Source: Planctomycetota bacterium
GTDB taxonomy: Bacteria; Planctomycetota; UBA1135; UBA2386
Length of the DNA stretch: 64,000 nucleotides
Reading direction: 5' to 3'
NCBI GenBank assembly: GCA_020638695.1
Contig: JACKIB010000019.1
Span: 39,590-103,589, forward strand
A program made the translations under genes and the position numbers. Under the pieces are notes generated by a model. That model saw only the letters and a list, made by a program, of their open reading frames with translations, was not told where the DNA came from and searched no databases. Every line of letters begins with the position of its first letter. The first letter of the stretch is position 1. Shown piece by piece: positions 32,146 to 41,411 of this stretch.

Positions 32146-34575
32146 CTACTTGAAGCCGCCGACCGTGGTCTCGACGCCGTTGGTGAACGTCAGGCCGAGT
32201 CCGTTGGCCGATGGGTCAGCCACCGAGTACTGCGTGAAGAACTTCGCCCCGATCAGCGCGGGATCGTTCGGCACGTGGACCGACACCGACGCCAGTCCGA
32301 GCAGGCTGGCCTTGACCGGCACCGAGATCGCGGGGGCAACCCGCACGTAGCAGCCCGGGGCTCCGAACATCGCCATGGACATCGGCAGGGGGACGCCGAG
32401 CCAGCTGGTGCGGGACACTCCGACGTGCAGCACCGCCTGCGCGAACACCCGAGCGTTGGCGAGCCGGTACTCGGCGACCTGGTCGATCTCCGGCGTCCCG
32501 GTCACCGAGTGAGTCACGGTGCCGCGCGAGCCGGAGCAGCCGGTCCCGAACGAGGCGACCTTGCCAGCCACGTGCTGCTTGAACGCGGGGATCCCGACCG
32601 AAGGGAACAGGTCGATGTTCGGCCAAGTCGTGATCGTGTTGGCGATCTCATTGAGCTCGGCCTCGCGGCTCTTGCCGTTCCAGGTGCTGTAGGCCGCGCC
32701 GTTGAAGAACGCTGCGAACGACAACCCGTCGGCGCGGCGCATGATGACCGCCCGCGTGCCGGCGAACGCGCCACCGTGGCTGTAGAGCAGCACGTCCTTG
32801 CCGTCCTTGTCCTTGACGGTGGTGCGAGTCCAGCCACGGCTGCGCAGGCTGTGGACCGAGCTCTGCGCGAACATGTAGTTGGCCCAGCCCTGGCTGAGGA
32901 TCGGGTTGGCAGCGCCGAGATCGAACGACGCCAGCACCTTCACGTAGTCCGGCGCGGCCATCGTCCAGCCGCCGTTGGCATCGTGGTTCTTCACGTTGAA
33001 GCCGCCGTATTGCGCGGGAACCTCGGGTCGCGCGTCCGACATCACGCTCGGCTGGATGGAGAGCGTGTAGTTCTCGTGACGCACCTCGTTGGCGAGCTTC
33101 TCCGAATACAGCGGGCTGGAGATGCGCGGGCGCAGGACGCCCAACGGACCGAACAGGTTGTTGCGCACCACGTTCTCGTAGTTGCCGGTGTAGCGCTTCT
33201 CCAGCAGCAGTCCGAGCAGCATGAAGCCGTAGTTCGAGTACGAGTAGCTCGACCCGGGGTTGAACTTCATCGACTGCGTGCGGGTCATGTAGGCGAGGAT
33301 GTTGCCCTTCGAGATCGGGAAGCTGAAGTTGCCCCAAGCGGCGATCGTGCTGTCCGAGAACATCGGATCGGACGGCGAGTCGAAGCCACCGGCGTGACGC
33401 AGGAGGTGATCGATGGTCACGTCCTGCAGCCTCACGTCCTTGATCGCGGTCGGGTCGATGTTGAGGACTTGGGTCAGCTTGTTGCCCGGGCTCAGCTTGC
33501 TGCCTTGGAACGCCTGGTGGATGGCGATCGAGGTCAGCGGCTTCGAGCAGCTCGCGATGCGGAACATGTCGGTCGGTTGCGTGATCGGGTAACCCGATTC
33601 GGCCCAGGTGTAGCCGCGCGCGAACACCAATCGTCCGTCCTTGGCGATCGCGAGCGCGCCGCCGCGGACCCCGTTGGACTTCATGCGGGTCTCCATGAAA
33701 TCGTCGAAGGCCCGCATGGTCGCGTTGTCGACTCCGCGCTTCTCGAAGGTCCGCTCTTGGACGGTCGTGGTGATCACGAAGATCCCGCTGTAGCGGGTTG
33801 CGGATCCGACCCCGCCGCCCTGGAGGATCATCGGGAAGTAGCCGTAGGTCGCCAAGGTGTCTCGAGCGCCGAGGAATTCGGCGGCGGTGAAGTCGACGAA
33901 TGGCACGTAGGGGCCGAGCTTGTCGTCACGCCAGATCGACGAGTAGGTGCCCATCCCGGAACTCGTCACGAGCGCCGGCCGGTCCCACGCCATTGCGTGG
34001 GCGTCCTGACGCGCCAGGTGCTGGGCCTTGGTCTTGTCGAGGCTGTAGCTCCAGTGCTGGTCGATGGTCGACTTGCGGAAGATGGCGATGTAGCGCTTGT
34101 CCGCGGCGGAACCGTATGCGGACAACCAAGTGGGCATGTAGCCGTTCTCCTGCGCCCAGTCCGCCTTGGCGGTGAATTCCGCCGCAGTGAGACCATGCCA
34201 ACCCTTGGCATCGACCGGGTCCTTGGTGAACACGCCGGCGACCACCGCGTTGGCGGCCGTTCCGGTCGCCGTCACGATGTAGGGCCGGTAGCCCTCCGCG
34301 ATGCGGTCGCTGTAGTACTTCTGGTAGCCGGAGATCGGCATGCCGTGGAACGCGGTCCATGCCGGTCCACTGATCTTGCGCCACACCGCGGTGTAGCGCG
34401 GATCCGCCGAGGTGCCGTGCACCGAGAGCGAGATCATCCGGTAGCCGGCGCCGGAGTACCCGTTCGAGTTGTTCTGGTGTTGGGCACCGGTCACCCCCTG
34501 GTAGGTGGCCACCTGTGCCGTCGAAGCCGCGGAGAATGCGACCAGTGTGGTCGCAGCGAGTAGATGGAGTTGCAT
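32146..34575 (-). CDS. Secreted beta-lactamase-fold hydrolase with tandem repeats
   Basis: An 809-residue exported protein from ATG 34575 with signal peptide (LLAATTLVAFSAASTAQ). The N-terminal ~270 residues are tandem repeats like RYTAVWRKISGPAWTAFHGM and KRYIAIFRKSTIDQHW, matching the bacterial tandem repeat (BTRD1) unit of polyglycine-hydrolase-like proteins. A serine beta-lactamase/DD-peptidase fold follows, with SCSK at 342-345, YSN at 446-448 and the third motif as HGGAFAG. The C-terminal ~120 residues (PLPMSMAMFGAPGCYVRV, GAKFFTQYSV, LGLTFTNG) are the lineage-specific domain also found at 25162-26331 and 28550-29767. Likely substrates are peptides, D-amino-acid peptides or esters outside the cell; antibiotic hydrolysis is not implied. 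Confidence 0.88.
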   Translation of the reverse strand: MQLHLLAATTLVAFSAASTAQVATYQGVTGAQHQNNSNGYSGAGYRMISLSVHGTSADPRYTAVWRKISGPAWTAFHGMPISGYQKYYSDRIAEGYRPYIVTATGTAANAVVAGVFTKDPVDAKGWHGLTAAEFTAKADWAQENGYMPTWLSAYGSAADKRYIAIFRKSTIDQHWSYSLDKTKAQHLARQDAHAMAWDRPALVTSSGMGTYSSIWRDDKLGPYVPFVDFTAAEFLGARDTLATYGYFPMILQGGGVGSATRYSGIFVITTTVQERTFEKRGVDNATMRAFDDFMETRMKSNGVRGGALAIAKDGRLVFARGYTWAESGYPITQPTDMFRIASCSKPLTSIAIHQAFQGSKLSPGNKLTQVLNIDPTAIKDVRLQDVTIDHLLRHAGGFDSPSDPMFSDSTIAAWGNFSFPISKGNILAYMTRTQSMKFNPGSSYSYSNYGFMLLGLLLEKRYTGNYENVVRNNLFGPLGVLRPRISSPLYSEKLANEVRHENYTLSIQPSVMSDARPEVPAQYGGFNVKNHDANGGWTMAAPDYVKVLASFDLGAANPILSQGWANYMFAQSSVHSLRSRGWTRTTVKDKDGKDVLLYSHGGAFAGTRAVIMRRADGLSFAAFFNGAAYSTWNGKSREAELNEIANTITTWPNIDLFPSVGIPAFKQHVAGKVASFGTGCSGSRGTVTHSVTGTPEIDQVAEYRLANARVFAQAVLHVGVSRTSWLGVPLPMSMAMFGAPGCYVRVAPAISVPVKASLLGLASVSVHVPNDPALIGAKFFTQYSVADPSANGLGLTFTNGVETTVGGFK

Positions 34576-35016
34576 CGTCTGGTCCTGGTTTGGGGTCTGC
34601 CGAGCGGGAAGCTCGACACGCCCTTGCCAGCGACGCGACCGCGCCGAGAGGTCTCTGTTTTGTCCCAGGCGCCGCGAATCCGCAGTGCGATCCTCGAGTC
34701 TGGCATCTTCGATCCAATCGCCGAGGGCCGCGCCGCACCTCGGTGGACCTCCGCAGAGAGTCGTCGGCTCGGGTGATGGACGACCGCGCTGCTGAATCCG
34801 CCAAGTCGCTGCTCGCCCGTTGGGCGTGAGAACACGCAACTCGGCGGGCAGCACGCTTCCTGCGGGATCTGCTGTTACACCAACCGATGGCGCTGCTCGG
34901 CGCGTCCAGCGCGTCACGATCCGCCTCGGCACGTCCGCGCTCCGGGTAGTCGATCGATGCGCAGGACTCACTCGGGCACCCGATCGGTGTCGCCCTGCGT
35001 CGCGCGCTACGGCGAG
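34576..35016. other. Intergenic region upstream of the beta-lactamase-like gene
   Basis: About 440 bases between two minus-strand genes. I see no gene with recognisable features. The part nearest 34576 supplies a weak ribosome binding site (AGGA) and probably the promoter of the secreted hydrolase. The part near 35016 follows the sigma-factor stop. No strong stem-loop or repeat was found. Confidence 0.45.
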
Positions 35017-35652
35017 CTACTCCTCGGTCGATGTGAAGCGGCCGCTCATCAGGTCCTTCACCTTCTGCGCCAGCTTGGGCAGCGCCTTGCGGTGGCGCAT
35101 GCGTGCGGCGTTGGGGCTGACGCCGAGTTGCTCGCCGATCGCCTCGAACGGCGCCTCGTCGAACTCGCGCATCCACAACACGTCGCGGTCGCGAGGATCG
35201 AGCAGCTCGATCGCGAGCCGCACCCAGGCCTCTTGCTGCTCGCGCTCGGTGTGTCGCCCGGCCTCGCTCGGTCGCGTGACGGAGCGGATCGGCGGGTCCA
35301 AGTCCAAGACGGTGTCGGATGGTAGCGGGCGGTTGCGGTCGACGGCCCGGCGTTCGCGTCCGATCCAGCGGTTGCGGTCGCGGAGGTTGTTCTCGACGAT
35401 CCGCGCCAGAACCGCGCGGAACTGCTCGTTGTCGGTGATCGAGAACCGGGGCCCGAACGTCAGCACGTCGACGATAGCTTCCTGCACCTGATCGTGCGTT
35501 TCCTCGTAGGCGCGCAGTCGTGGCCCCAGGCGGGCTCGAACTCGTTGTCGCAGCCAATCGAGGTTGGCCCGCACCAATGCCTCCAGCGCCTCGCGGTCAC
35601 CAGCGTGCCAGCGGCGGAGGAGTTCGACGGTCTGTGTGTCCTTGGGGCTCAT
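35017..35652 (-). CDS. ECF-type sigma factor paired with a Ser/Thr kinase
   Basis: A 211-residue sigma factor from ATG 35652, overlapping the kinase-TPR stop by four bases. Region 2 reads LLRRWHAGDREALEALV and THDQVQEAIVDVL; region 4 reads LLDPRDRDVLWMREFDEAPF and IGEQLGVSPNAARMRHRKAL. The HDQVQE segment and the long insert between regions 2 and 4 suit the planctomycete-type ECF groups that sit beside protein kinases. Such sigma factors often lack an anti-sigma factor and may be controlled by phosphorylation; here that is inferred from the coupling alone. Confidence 0.85.
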   Translation of the reverse strand: MSPKDTQTVELLRRWHAGDREALEALVRANLDWLRQRVRARLGPRLRAYEETHDQVQEAIVDVLTFGPRFSITDNEQFRAVLARIVENNLRDRNRWIGRERRAVDRNRPLPSDTVLDLDPPIRSVTRPSEAGRHTEREQQEAWVRLAIELLDPRDRDVLWMREFDEAPFEAIGEQLGVSPNAARMRHRKALPKLAQKVKDLMSGRFTSTEE

Positions 35653-38258
35653 TTCACTTTCTTTCGCAGCGCGACCCCGCGGTCGGTTTGCGCACCTTGG
35701 ATCCTGGCGAGCAGCGCCCGCATGTTCGCCAGCCTCGCTTCGTAGGTGCCGCCGGGGTGGATCCGAGCAGCTTGCTCCACGGCCGCGACGGCGTTCCGGA
35801 TCGACTTCAGCGCGGCCGTTGCTTGGCCGGCGCGTTGCTCCCAGTAGGCCTCGCAGTGCAGCGCCGTGCCGAGCCAACCGTAGGTGAGTTCGTCACGCTG
35901 GCGGCTCACCAGCTGCGCGAGGTGTTCAGCGGCCTCCCGGAAACCACGAGCCTTCTGCGAGTCCGGCGCTCTGGTGCGACGGATCAGCGATGCGCGCTCC
36001 AGGAGCAAGCGCGCAGTCAGTCGCTGGCACTCGAGCGACGACGGACTCTGCTTGGTGGCGGCCTTCAGGACTCGCAACCCGCGGTCGGCGATCTGCAACG
36101 CATCCTCGATTCGCTCGGGATCCCGACCGACGACTTCGGCGAGGCTCCGCAACACTCCGGCGTGATTCGTCGCGTGCGCGAGCGTCTTGGGGAAGTCATC
36201 GGCGAGGCATGCGTGGATGCCGGCACTCTCCCGGAGCAACTCGATCCCGGCCTCTGGATTCCCGTTCCCGAGCATCACGTAGGCGAGGTGGTTCTTCGCG
36301 GCAGCGAGTCCGTGCCGCGCGATGCTGTGCACGGTGGTCCGGCTGCGCAGCTCTTCGATCTGCTCGATGGCCGACAGGAGGATTCGTTTCGCCTCCACGT
36401 GCTTCCCGAGGCGCACGAGCACGCCCGCGAGATCGATCCGGACCAATGCGGTATCCAGCCGGTGCGGATCGGTCGGCTCGCGATCCTCGATCTCGGCCAG
36501 GAGCTGCACGCTCTTGGCGAACGCCTGGCGCGACTGTTCCAGCGTCGCGGGACGGACGTGCAGCGCCCCGAGCGACCGGTAGCAGCGGGCAAGGGCGTGC
36601 GGTGGCAGTCCCCGATACTCGGGTCGCAGTCCCTCGGGATCGATCTGCTCGAACCCCTCGATCGCGGCGTGCAGGTCCTGCAGGCTCCCTTCGCGATCGC
36701 CCAGCCGAACCCGCGCGAGGGATCGGCCGTGAAGCTGCCGCGCGAGGCCGTATCGGAACGTCTGGTTGGCAGGCTCCGATGCGACGAGGGTCCGCATCCG
36801 CCGCACACCTTCCTCGTAGGTCTCGGCGGCCTTGTCGTTGTTGCCGATGGTGAGGTTGGCCAGGGCCAACTGCACCAAGACGTTCGCCGCGTCGCATCGG
36901 ATCGAAGGCGATGCGTCGATCTGCGCCATGCGGTCGTAGCGACGTGAGAGCTCTGCGACGCGTCGCAAGAAGTCGGTCTCGCTGCCGGGGCGGAACTGCG
37001 ACACGTCGAGCGTCCGCATGGCGTCGGACAACAACCCGCGCATCTCGGTGTTGTGCTGTCGCTGTTGTTGGTGGAGGAGCTCCGCGTTCCGCCACAGCAC
37101 GAGAGGGCCACCGATCACCAGCAGCGCCGCGGAGGTCGTCGCGATCACGCCGAGTCGGTTCCTTCGCACCGCCTTGCGGATCCGCGTCAGCACCCCGGGT
37201 GGGTGGGCGTGGATCGGCTCGTAGCGCAGGAAGCGCCGCAGGTCGGCCGCGAACTCTCCCGCCGTCCGGTAGCGGTCCTCGGGGTTCTTCTCGAGTGCCT
37301 TGTGGCAGATCACGCACAGGTCGTTCGGCAAGCGGCGAGCGATGCGGCGCAGCGCCGGTGGGTCCCGGTCGCGGATGCCGTCGAAGATCTCCTGCGTCGT
37401 CTCGCCGTCGAACGGTCGCCCCCTGGCCAAGAGTTCGTAGAGCACCACGCCGAGCGAGAACACGTCGGTGCGCGAATCGATGGCCTCGCGCTTGCCCCGG
37501 ATCTGCTCCGGGCTCGCGTAGTACGGCGTTCCGGAGAATTGGTCGGACTGCGACAGACTGTGTCGATCGGAGTCTCGCGCGAGGCCGAAGTCGACCAGCC
37601 GGACGCTGCCATCCTCGCCGATCAGGATGTTGTGCGGCTTGACATCCCGGTGCAGCACGCCGTTGTCGTGGGCGTAGTGCAGCGCATCGCCGATGCGCGC
37701 CACGATCTCGACGTACTGCGTGGTCCGATCCGCTCCGGGAATGACGTTCAGTCGGAACTCGGGGTCGGCGATCACCGTCGCCAGGTTGGCACCGTCGACG
37801 AACTCCATGGAGAAGTAGTGCGTGCCGTCCGACTCGCCGACGTCGTAGATCGGCACGATGGCATGGTGGCGCAGTCGGGCTGCAGCCGCCGCCTCCCGCC
37901 GGAGTCGCTCGACCTGCAGCGGGGCCAGGGTGACATGGGCGGGCAACACCTTGAGGGCGACCCGTCGCCCGAGCGGCACGTGCACGGCTTCGTAGACGAC
38001 GCCCATCCCGCCGCGACCGATCTCGCGAAGCAGCCGGAAGTCGCCGACGTAGCGCTCGGCGGTCTCGTCCTCCTCGAGCGGAGCGCCGGGGTCGCCGTCC
38101 TCGGCGCGCAGCATCGGCTCCAGCAGATCGCGGAGCCGCTCGTTCTCCCGCAGCAACCGGGTCGCCGCCGCAGGGTCCGTGCCGTCATGAGCGAGGAACG
38201 TCGCGATCGCGTCGGTGAGCCGGGCGAACCGCCGTGGGTCTTCCGGGGGTGCAGGCAT
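35649..38258 (-). CDS. Membrane Ser/Thr protein kinase with TPR-like sensor region
   Basis: An 869-residue protein from ATG 38258. The kinase domain (about 74-345) is complete: glycine loop GRGGMGVVY, Lys103 in VALKVL, HRDVKPHN at 203-210, DFG at 223-225 and SPEQ as the activation-segment end. One membrane helix at about 369-389 (GVIATTSAALLVIGGPLVLW) separates it from a C-terminal region of some 480 residues made of TPR-like helical pairs (for example DKAAETYEEGVRRMRTLVA, ALAKSVQLL-like units). That region should be periplasmic. It is the first gene of a unit with the ECF sigma factor, so the kinase could relay an envelope signal to transcription. Confidence 0.9.
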   Translation of the reverse strand: MPAPPEDPRRFARLTDAIATFLAHDGTDPAAATRLLRENERLRDLLEPMLRAEDGDPGAPLEEDETAERYVGDFRLLREIGRGGMGVVYEAVHVPLGRRVALKVLPAHVTLAPLQVERLRREAAAAARLRHHAIVPIYDVGESDGTHYFSMEFVDGANLATVIADPEFRLNVIPGADRTTQYVEIVARIGDALHYAHDNGVLHRDVKPHNILIGEDGSVRLVDFGLARDSDRHSLSQSDQFSGTPYYASPEQIRGKREAIDSRTDVFSLGVVLYELLARGRPFDGETTQEIFDGIRDRDPPALRRIARRLPNDLCVICHKALEKNPEDRYRTAGEFAADLRRFLRYEPIHAHPPGVLTRIRKAVRRNRLGVIATTSAALLVIGGPLVLWRNAELLHQQQRQHNTEMRGLLSDAMRTLDVSQFRPGSETDFLRRVAELSRRYDRMAQIDASPSIRCDAANVLVQLALANLTIGNNDKAAETYEEGVRRMRTLVASEPANQTFRYGLARQLHGRSLARVRLGDREGSLQDLHAAIEGFEQIDPEGLRPEYRGLPPHALARCYRSLGALHVRPATLEQSRQAFAKSVQLLAEIEDREPTDPHRLDTALVRIDLAGVLVRLGKHVEAKRILLSAIEQIEELRSRTTVHSIARHGLAAAKNHLAYVMLGNGNPEAGIELLRESAGIHACLADDFPKTLAHATNHAGVLRSLAEVVGRDPERIEDALQIADRGLRVLKAATKQSPSSLECQRLTARLLLERASLIRRTRAPDSQKARGFREAAEHLAQLVSRQRDELTYGWLGTALHCEAYWEQRAGQATAALKSIRNAVAAVEQAARIHPGGTYEARLANMRALLARIQGAQTDRGVALRKKVK

Positions 38259-38422
38259 GGGGAATCGCAGTGTAGCTACGCGCCGGACGGTCCGCCGCGG
38301 GTCGCGGGGTGTCCTGCAGGTGACAGCGTCGTGCCCCGCGGAAGCGGTCCGGATTTCGCGCAGCTTTCTCGGTGCGGGGCCAAAGGCGATGGCGGCGCCA
38401 TCGGGCGCGGCCAGGCCCGCGA

Positions 38423-39361
38423 TTACACGCCGAACAACTGGATCGCCCCAGCCACCACGCGCCCGATGTCGGCCCGTGTGCGCACCTCGATCCCCAGCGC
38501 CTCCAGCACCGGACCGAGGTTCTGCCGCAACGATCTGAGCTCGGTCGGGGTCGGGTCGTAGCCCTCCTCCGGTGCGAGTGTTCGGTCCGCGATGTCGACG
38601 GCGGCGCGCACCACCCAGTCGCGGATCCGCAGCATCTTGCCGTAGCTCAGCCGCTCCGGCGTGTCGGTCGGTGCGTGGTAGTGCTCCCACCGGCCACAGG
38701 TCAGGAACAGGAATGGCCGCCCGGCGCGGCGGAAGGCGTGGTGGTCGCTGAGGTCGCCGATGTGCTCGTTCGACACCGCCACGGTGCGCAGCCCGGGCAG
38801 CGTCTCGCCCTCGACGATGGTCCGGTCGAGTCCCGGTGCGCTCTCCATGCCGGTGACGAACAGCAGATCCTCGAGCCCCGGCACCGGCACATCGTGGCCG
38901 CACAGGTCGAGCACGATCGCACAGTGGGTCGGCTCGCGGCGCTGCTGGTGGTAGAAGTGCACCGAGCCCATTTGCTCGCTCAGGAAGTAGGGTGGTTCTT
39001 CGGCGTCGAACATCGCCAGGATCACGTCGCGCCGCAGCGCCGCAGCGCGCAGTGCGTCGACGCACGCCAGCAGGATGGCCACCGCGGCGGCGTTGTCGTC
39101 AGCCCCGGGTTGCGCGCCGCAGGTGTCGTAGTGTGCGGCGAGCAGCAGCGGATCGAGTGCGGACTGCTGTCCGGGGATGCGCGCCAGCAGGTTGCAGAAG
39201 CGGATCCCCGCGTGCTCGTACGGCCACTCGAACCAGCCGTGGTACGGCTCCAGACCGAGCATCGCGAGTCGATCCACCAGCCACCGGCGGGCGGCGGCGT
39301 GGCCCGGACCGCCGACCACCCGTTCGCCCGGCGCGGTCAGTGCTTCGACGTCGCGGCGCAT
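38423..39361 (-). CDS. M28-family zinc aminopeptidase-like protein
   Basis: A 312-residue protein from ATG 39361; GTG 39397, overlapping the protease gene, is an alternative. M28 zinc-site motifs are present: AAHYDTCG (first His), PGADDNAAAVA (bridging Asp), FDAEEPP (catalytic Glu), LDLCGHD (Asp ligand) and WEHYHAPTDTP (last His). No signal peptide is seen from either start. M28 enzymes remove N-terminal residues or, in the glutaminyl-cyclase branch, cyclise N-terminal Gln; DxxEEPPYF and the lack of export leave this open. It follows an S8 protease gene in the same direction, suggesting a peptide-processing pair. Confidence 0.85.
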   Translation of the reverse strand: MRRDVEALTAPGERVVGGPGHAAARRWLVDRLAMLGLEPYHGWFEWPYEHAGIRFCNLLARIPGQQSALDPLLLAAHYDTCGAQPGADDNAAAVAILLACVDALRAAALRRDVILAMFDAEEPPYFLSEQMGSVHFYHQQRREPTHCAIVLDLCGHDVPVPGLEDLLFVTGMESAPGLDRTIVEGETLPGLRTVAVSNEHIGDLSDHHAFRRAGRPFLFLTCGRWEHYHAPTDTPERLSYGKMLRIRDWVVRAAVDIADRTLAPEEGYDPTPTELRSLRQNLGPVLEALGIEVRTRADIGRVVAGAIQLFGV

Positions 39362-39380
39362 CGCCGCGATGTCCGCGGGC

Positions 39381-40970
39381 TCACTTCGCCGGTCCACGTG
39401 CCGCCTGTACGGCCGCGGCCGCATCGAGCAGCCCGGCGCCGTACTTCGCGTCACGACCCTTCTCGCCGAGATCCTTGCAGGTGTTCTCCATCCGTTCCTT
39501 CACCTGCCAGGCGAGCAGGTCCGGGTTGGCCGACAGCATCAGCGCCGCCACTCCGGCAGCGTGTGGGCCGGAGAACGAGTTGCCCTGCGGCCCGACCACC
39601 AACCCGAGTCGGTTGCCGGCGTCGTGCACGACTCGCCAGCCGGGCGGCCGCGACTTGCCGATCCCGTTCCAAACCGGATACCCGGTGGCGAAGGCGGTGA
39701 CGTCGGGTTTGAGCAGCGGCTGGTCCGGTCCGTAGTCGTCGTAGAAGCGCACGCCCTTCCAACTGCACGGCCCCTGGCTGCTGAAGCCCGGCAGCTTGTC
39801 GCGCTTGTCGAGTCCTGCGGCGGCGATCACGCACGGGATGTCCTTGGGCAGACAGATCTGCTTGCCCGGCGGGGCACGGCGCCGCGAACCAGGGCCGAAG
39901 TTGCCCGCACCGCCGACTGACACGACGCCGGCGATCGCCAGGTGCTCGTGGGCCAACCGGTAGATCCCTCGCCAGTTGCCGAGTTCGATCCCGACCCACA
40001 TGTAGCTCATCGACACCACGTCGGCGTCGTGCGCCAGCGCGTACTCGTAGGCGCGCAGGACTCCCATGCCGCGCAGCACCATCAACCGCGCCTGCGGGGC
40101 GATGCCGGTGACCATCAGCTTGTCGCCGACCTTGGTCGGGCGTCCGGCGATGATCCCTGCGCACATCGTGCCGTGGCTGGTCGGTGCGTCGCCGATACTG
40201 ATTCCGGTGTCGCGCACGAAGTCGTAGCCAAACAGATCGTCGACGAAACCGTCGCCGTCGTCGTCCTTGCCGTCGAGCTTCTCCTTGGGGTTGCGCCAAA
40301 GTGCTTGCAGGAGCGGCGCGACCGGCAACAGCCCGCTGTCCATGATCGCCACCGTGACCCCGTTGCCCAGCGCGCCCGTCCGCCAGGCGGCGTCGGCCTT
40401 GATGCGGGTCAGGTTCCAGGTCGGCGTCAACGTGTCGAGTGCCGGGAACGGCTGCTTCTCGGCAGCCGCGAGTTCGGCGAGCGCGCGTTCGGCCAGCGGC
40501 TTCAGTTCCTCCATCGATGCCTTCCGGCGCGGCGGGATGTGGTGGAGTGCCGGCACCCGCGGCGGTTTGCGGTAGACGAATGCCACGGCTTCGTGTTGCG
40601 CCAGCGCCTGACAGGCCTTGCCGGTCGCCATGCAACCGAAGCCGTTGACGATCCAGTACGGCTGCACGTCCCGCACCCCGTCGCCCAACGATTCGAGCAG
40701 CTTGGCCAGCCGGCGTTGGCCCGCGGCGCTCTTCTGGCGCAGTGCGGTGACCACCTCGACCCGCAGAGTCCGTCGCTTCGCGTCAGCGTGCTTGCGGCAG
40801 AACGCGGCGAAGTCGGGCCCCGCCGGGAGGACTTGGTCGACCAGCCGCACGAATACCGGGGTGGCGGGGGCGGCTGGGTCGAGGCCGGAGTCGAGTCGGT
40901 CCTGTTGGGCCGAAAGCGGAGCGAGGAGCCCGAGCGTCAGGATCGATGCCGGGATGGCGAGGTGGCGCAT
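39381..40970 (-). CDS. Secreted subtilisin-like (S8) protease
   Basis: A 529-residue exported protease from ATG 40970 with signal peptide (ILTLGLLAPLSAQQ). After a ~170-residue propeptide-like region the catalytic domain shows Asp211 in IMDSGLLP, His266 in SHGTMCAGI, the oxyanion Asn in GGAGNFGP and Ser465 in GNSFSGPHAAGVAALML. A calcium-type acidic loop (GKDDDGDGFVDD) lies just before the His, as in many S8A enzymes. No C-terminal anchoring domain is visible. It probably degrades extracellular or periplasmic proteins and is followed by the M28 peptidase gene. Confidence 0.92.
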   Translation of the reverse strand: MRHLAIPASILTLGLLAPLSAQQDRLDSGLDPAAPATPVFVRLVDQVLPAGPDFAAFCRKHADAKRRTLRVEVVTALRQKSAAGQRRLAKLLESLGDGVRDVQPYWIVNGFGCMATGKACQALAQHEAVAFVYRKPPRVPALHHIPPRRKASMEELKPLAERALAELAAAEKQPFPALDTLTPTWNLTRIKADAAWRTGALGNGVTVAIMDSGLLPVAPLLQALWRNPKEKLDGKDDDGDGFVDDLFGYDFVRDTGISIGDAPTSHGTMCAGIIAGRPTKVGDKLMVTGIAPQARLMVLRGMGVLRAYEYALAHDADVVSMSYMWVGIELGNWRGIYRLAHEHLAIAGVVSVGGAGNFGPGSRRRAPPGKQICLPKDIPCVIAAAGLDKRDKLPGFSSQGPCSWKGVRFYDDYGPDQPLLKPDVTAFATGYPVWNGIGKSRPPGWRVVHDAGNRLGLVVGPQGNSFSGPHAAGVAALMLSANPDLLAWQVKERMENTCKDLGEKGRDAKYGAGLLDAAAAVQAARGPAK

Positions 40971-40995
40971 GGCCCGACGATAGCCGCCCATCGGG

Positions 40996-41268
40996 TCAGA
41001 GCTCGCCTGCCATGGCCTTGGCCCCGACGATTCGTGCCCGAGGTGCCGCGATCGAGCTGCTGCCGGGGTGGTCGAACGCCAGAGCCTTCCTCAGCGGCGA
41101 CGCACCCCTGACCGCGGCCGATCCGCTCTTGGCCTTGTCCGCAAGAGCCGCGTGCGACGCCGTGATCCGGGAACAACTGGCCAGGCTCATGTGGGCGAAG
41201 CCGACGAGACCCAGGAGTACGGGTGTGAGCCGGGACCCGCGTATGGGGCTGCAGTCCCGGGTGAACAC
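40996..41268 (-). CDS. Possible small lipoprotein
   Basis: A weakly supported 90-residue frame from GTG 41268. It could encode a lipoprotein signal (LTPVLLGLVGFAHMSLASC, lipobox SLASC) and a short Ala/Ser/Arg-rich mature part ending in GAKAMAGEL. It ends 25 bases before the S8 protease start and would be its first co-transcribed gene. It could equally be chance in high-GC sequence, as overlapping plus-strand frames are also open. I see nothing else in the 41000-41411 gap except the promoter region of the methyltransferase. Confidence 0.35.
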   Translation of the reverse strand: MFTRDCSPIRGSRLTPVLLGLVGFAHMSLASCSRITASHAALADKAKSGSAAVRGASPLRKALAFDHPGSSSIAAPRARIVGAKAMAGEL

Positions 41269-41411
41269 TCGGGAGCGTCGCGGCGGCATTCACCTTCGCG
41301 TGTCGGGCGGGTCGGATTCGGTTGTAGGCTTCCCCGGGCGGAAGAGAAGTCCGCGGACCTCAGGTGGAGGGGCTGACAGGGTGGACGCTTTGCCAATATG
41401 TTGGCCCGGCT

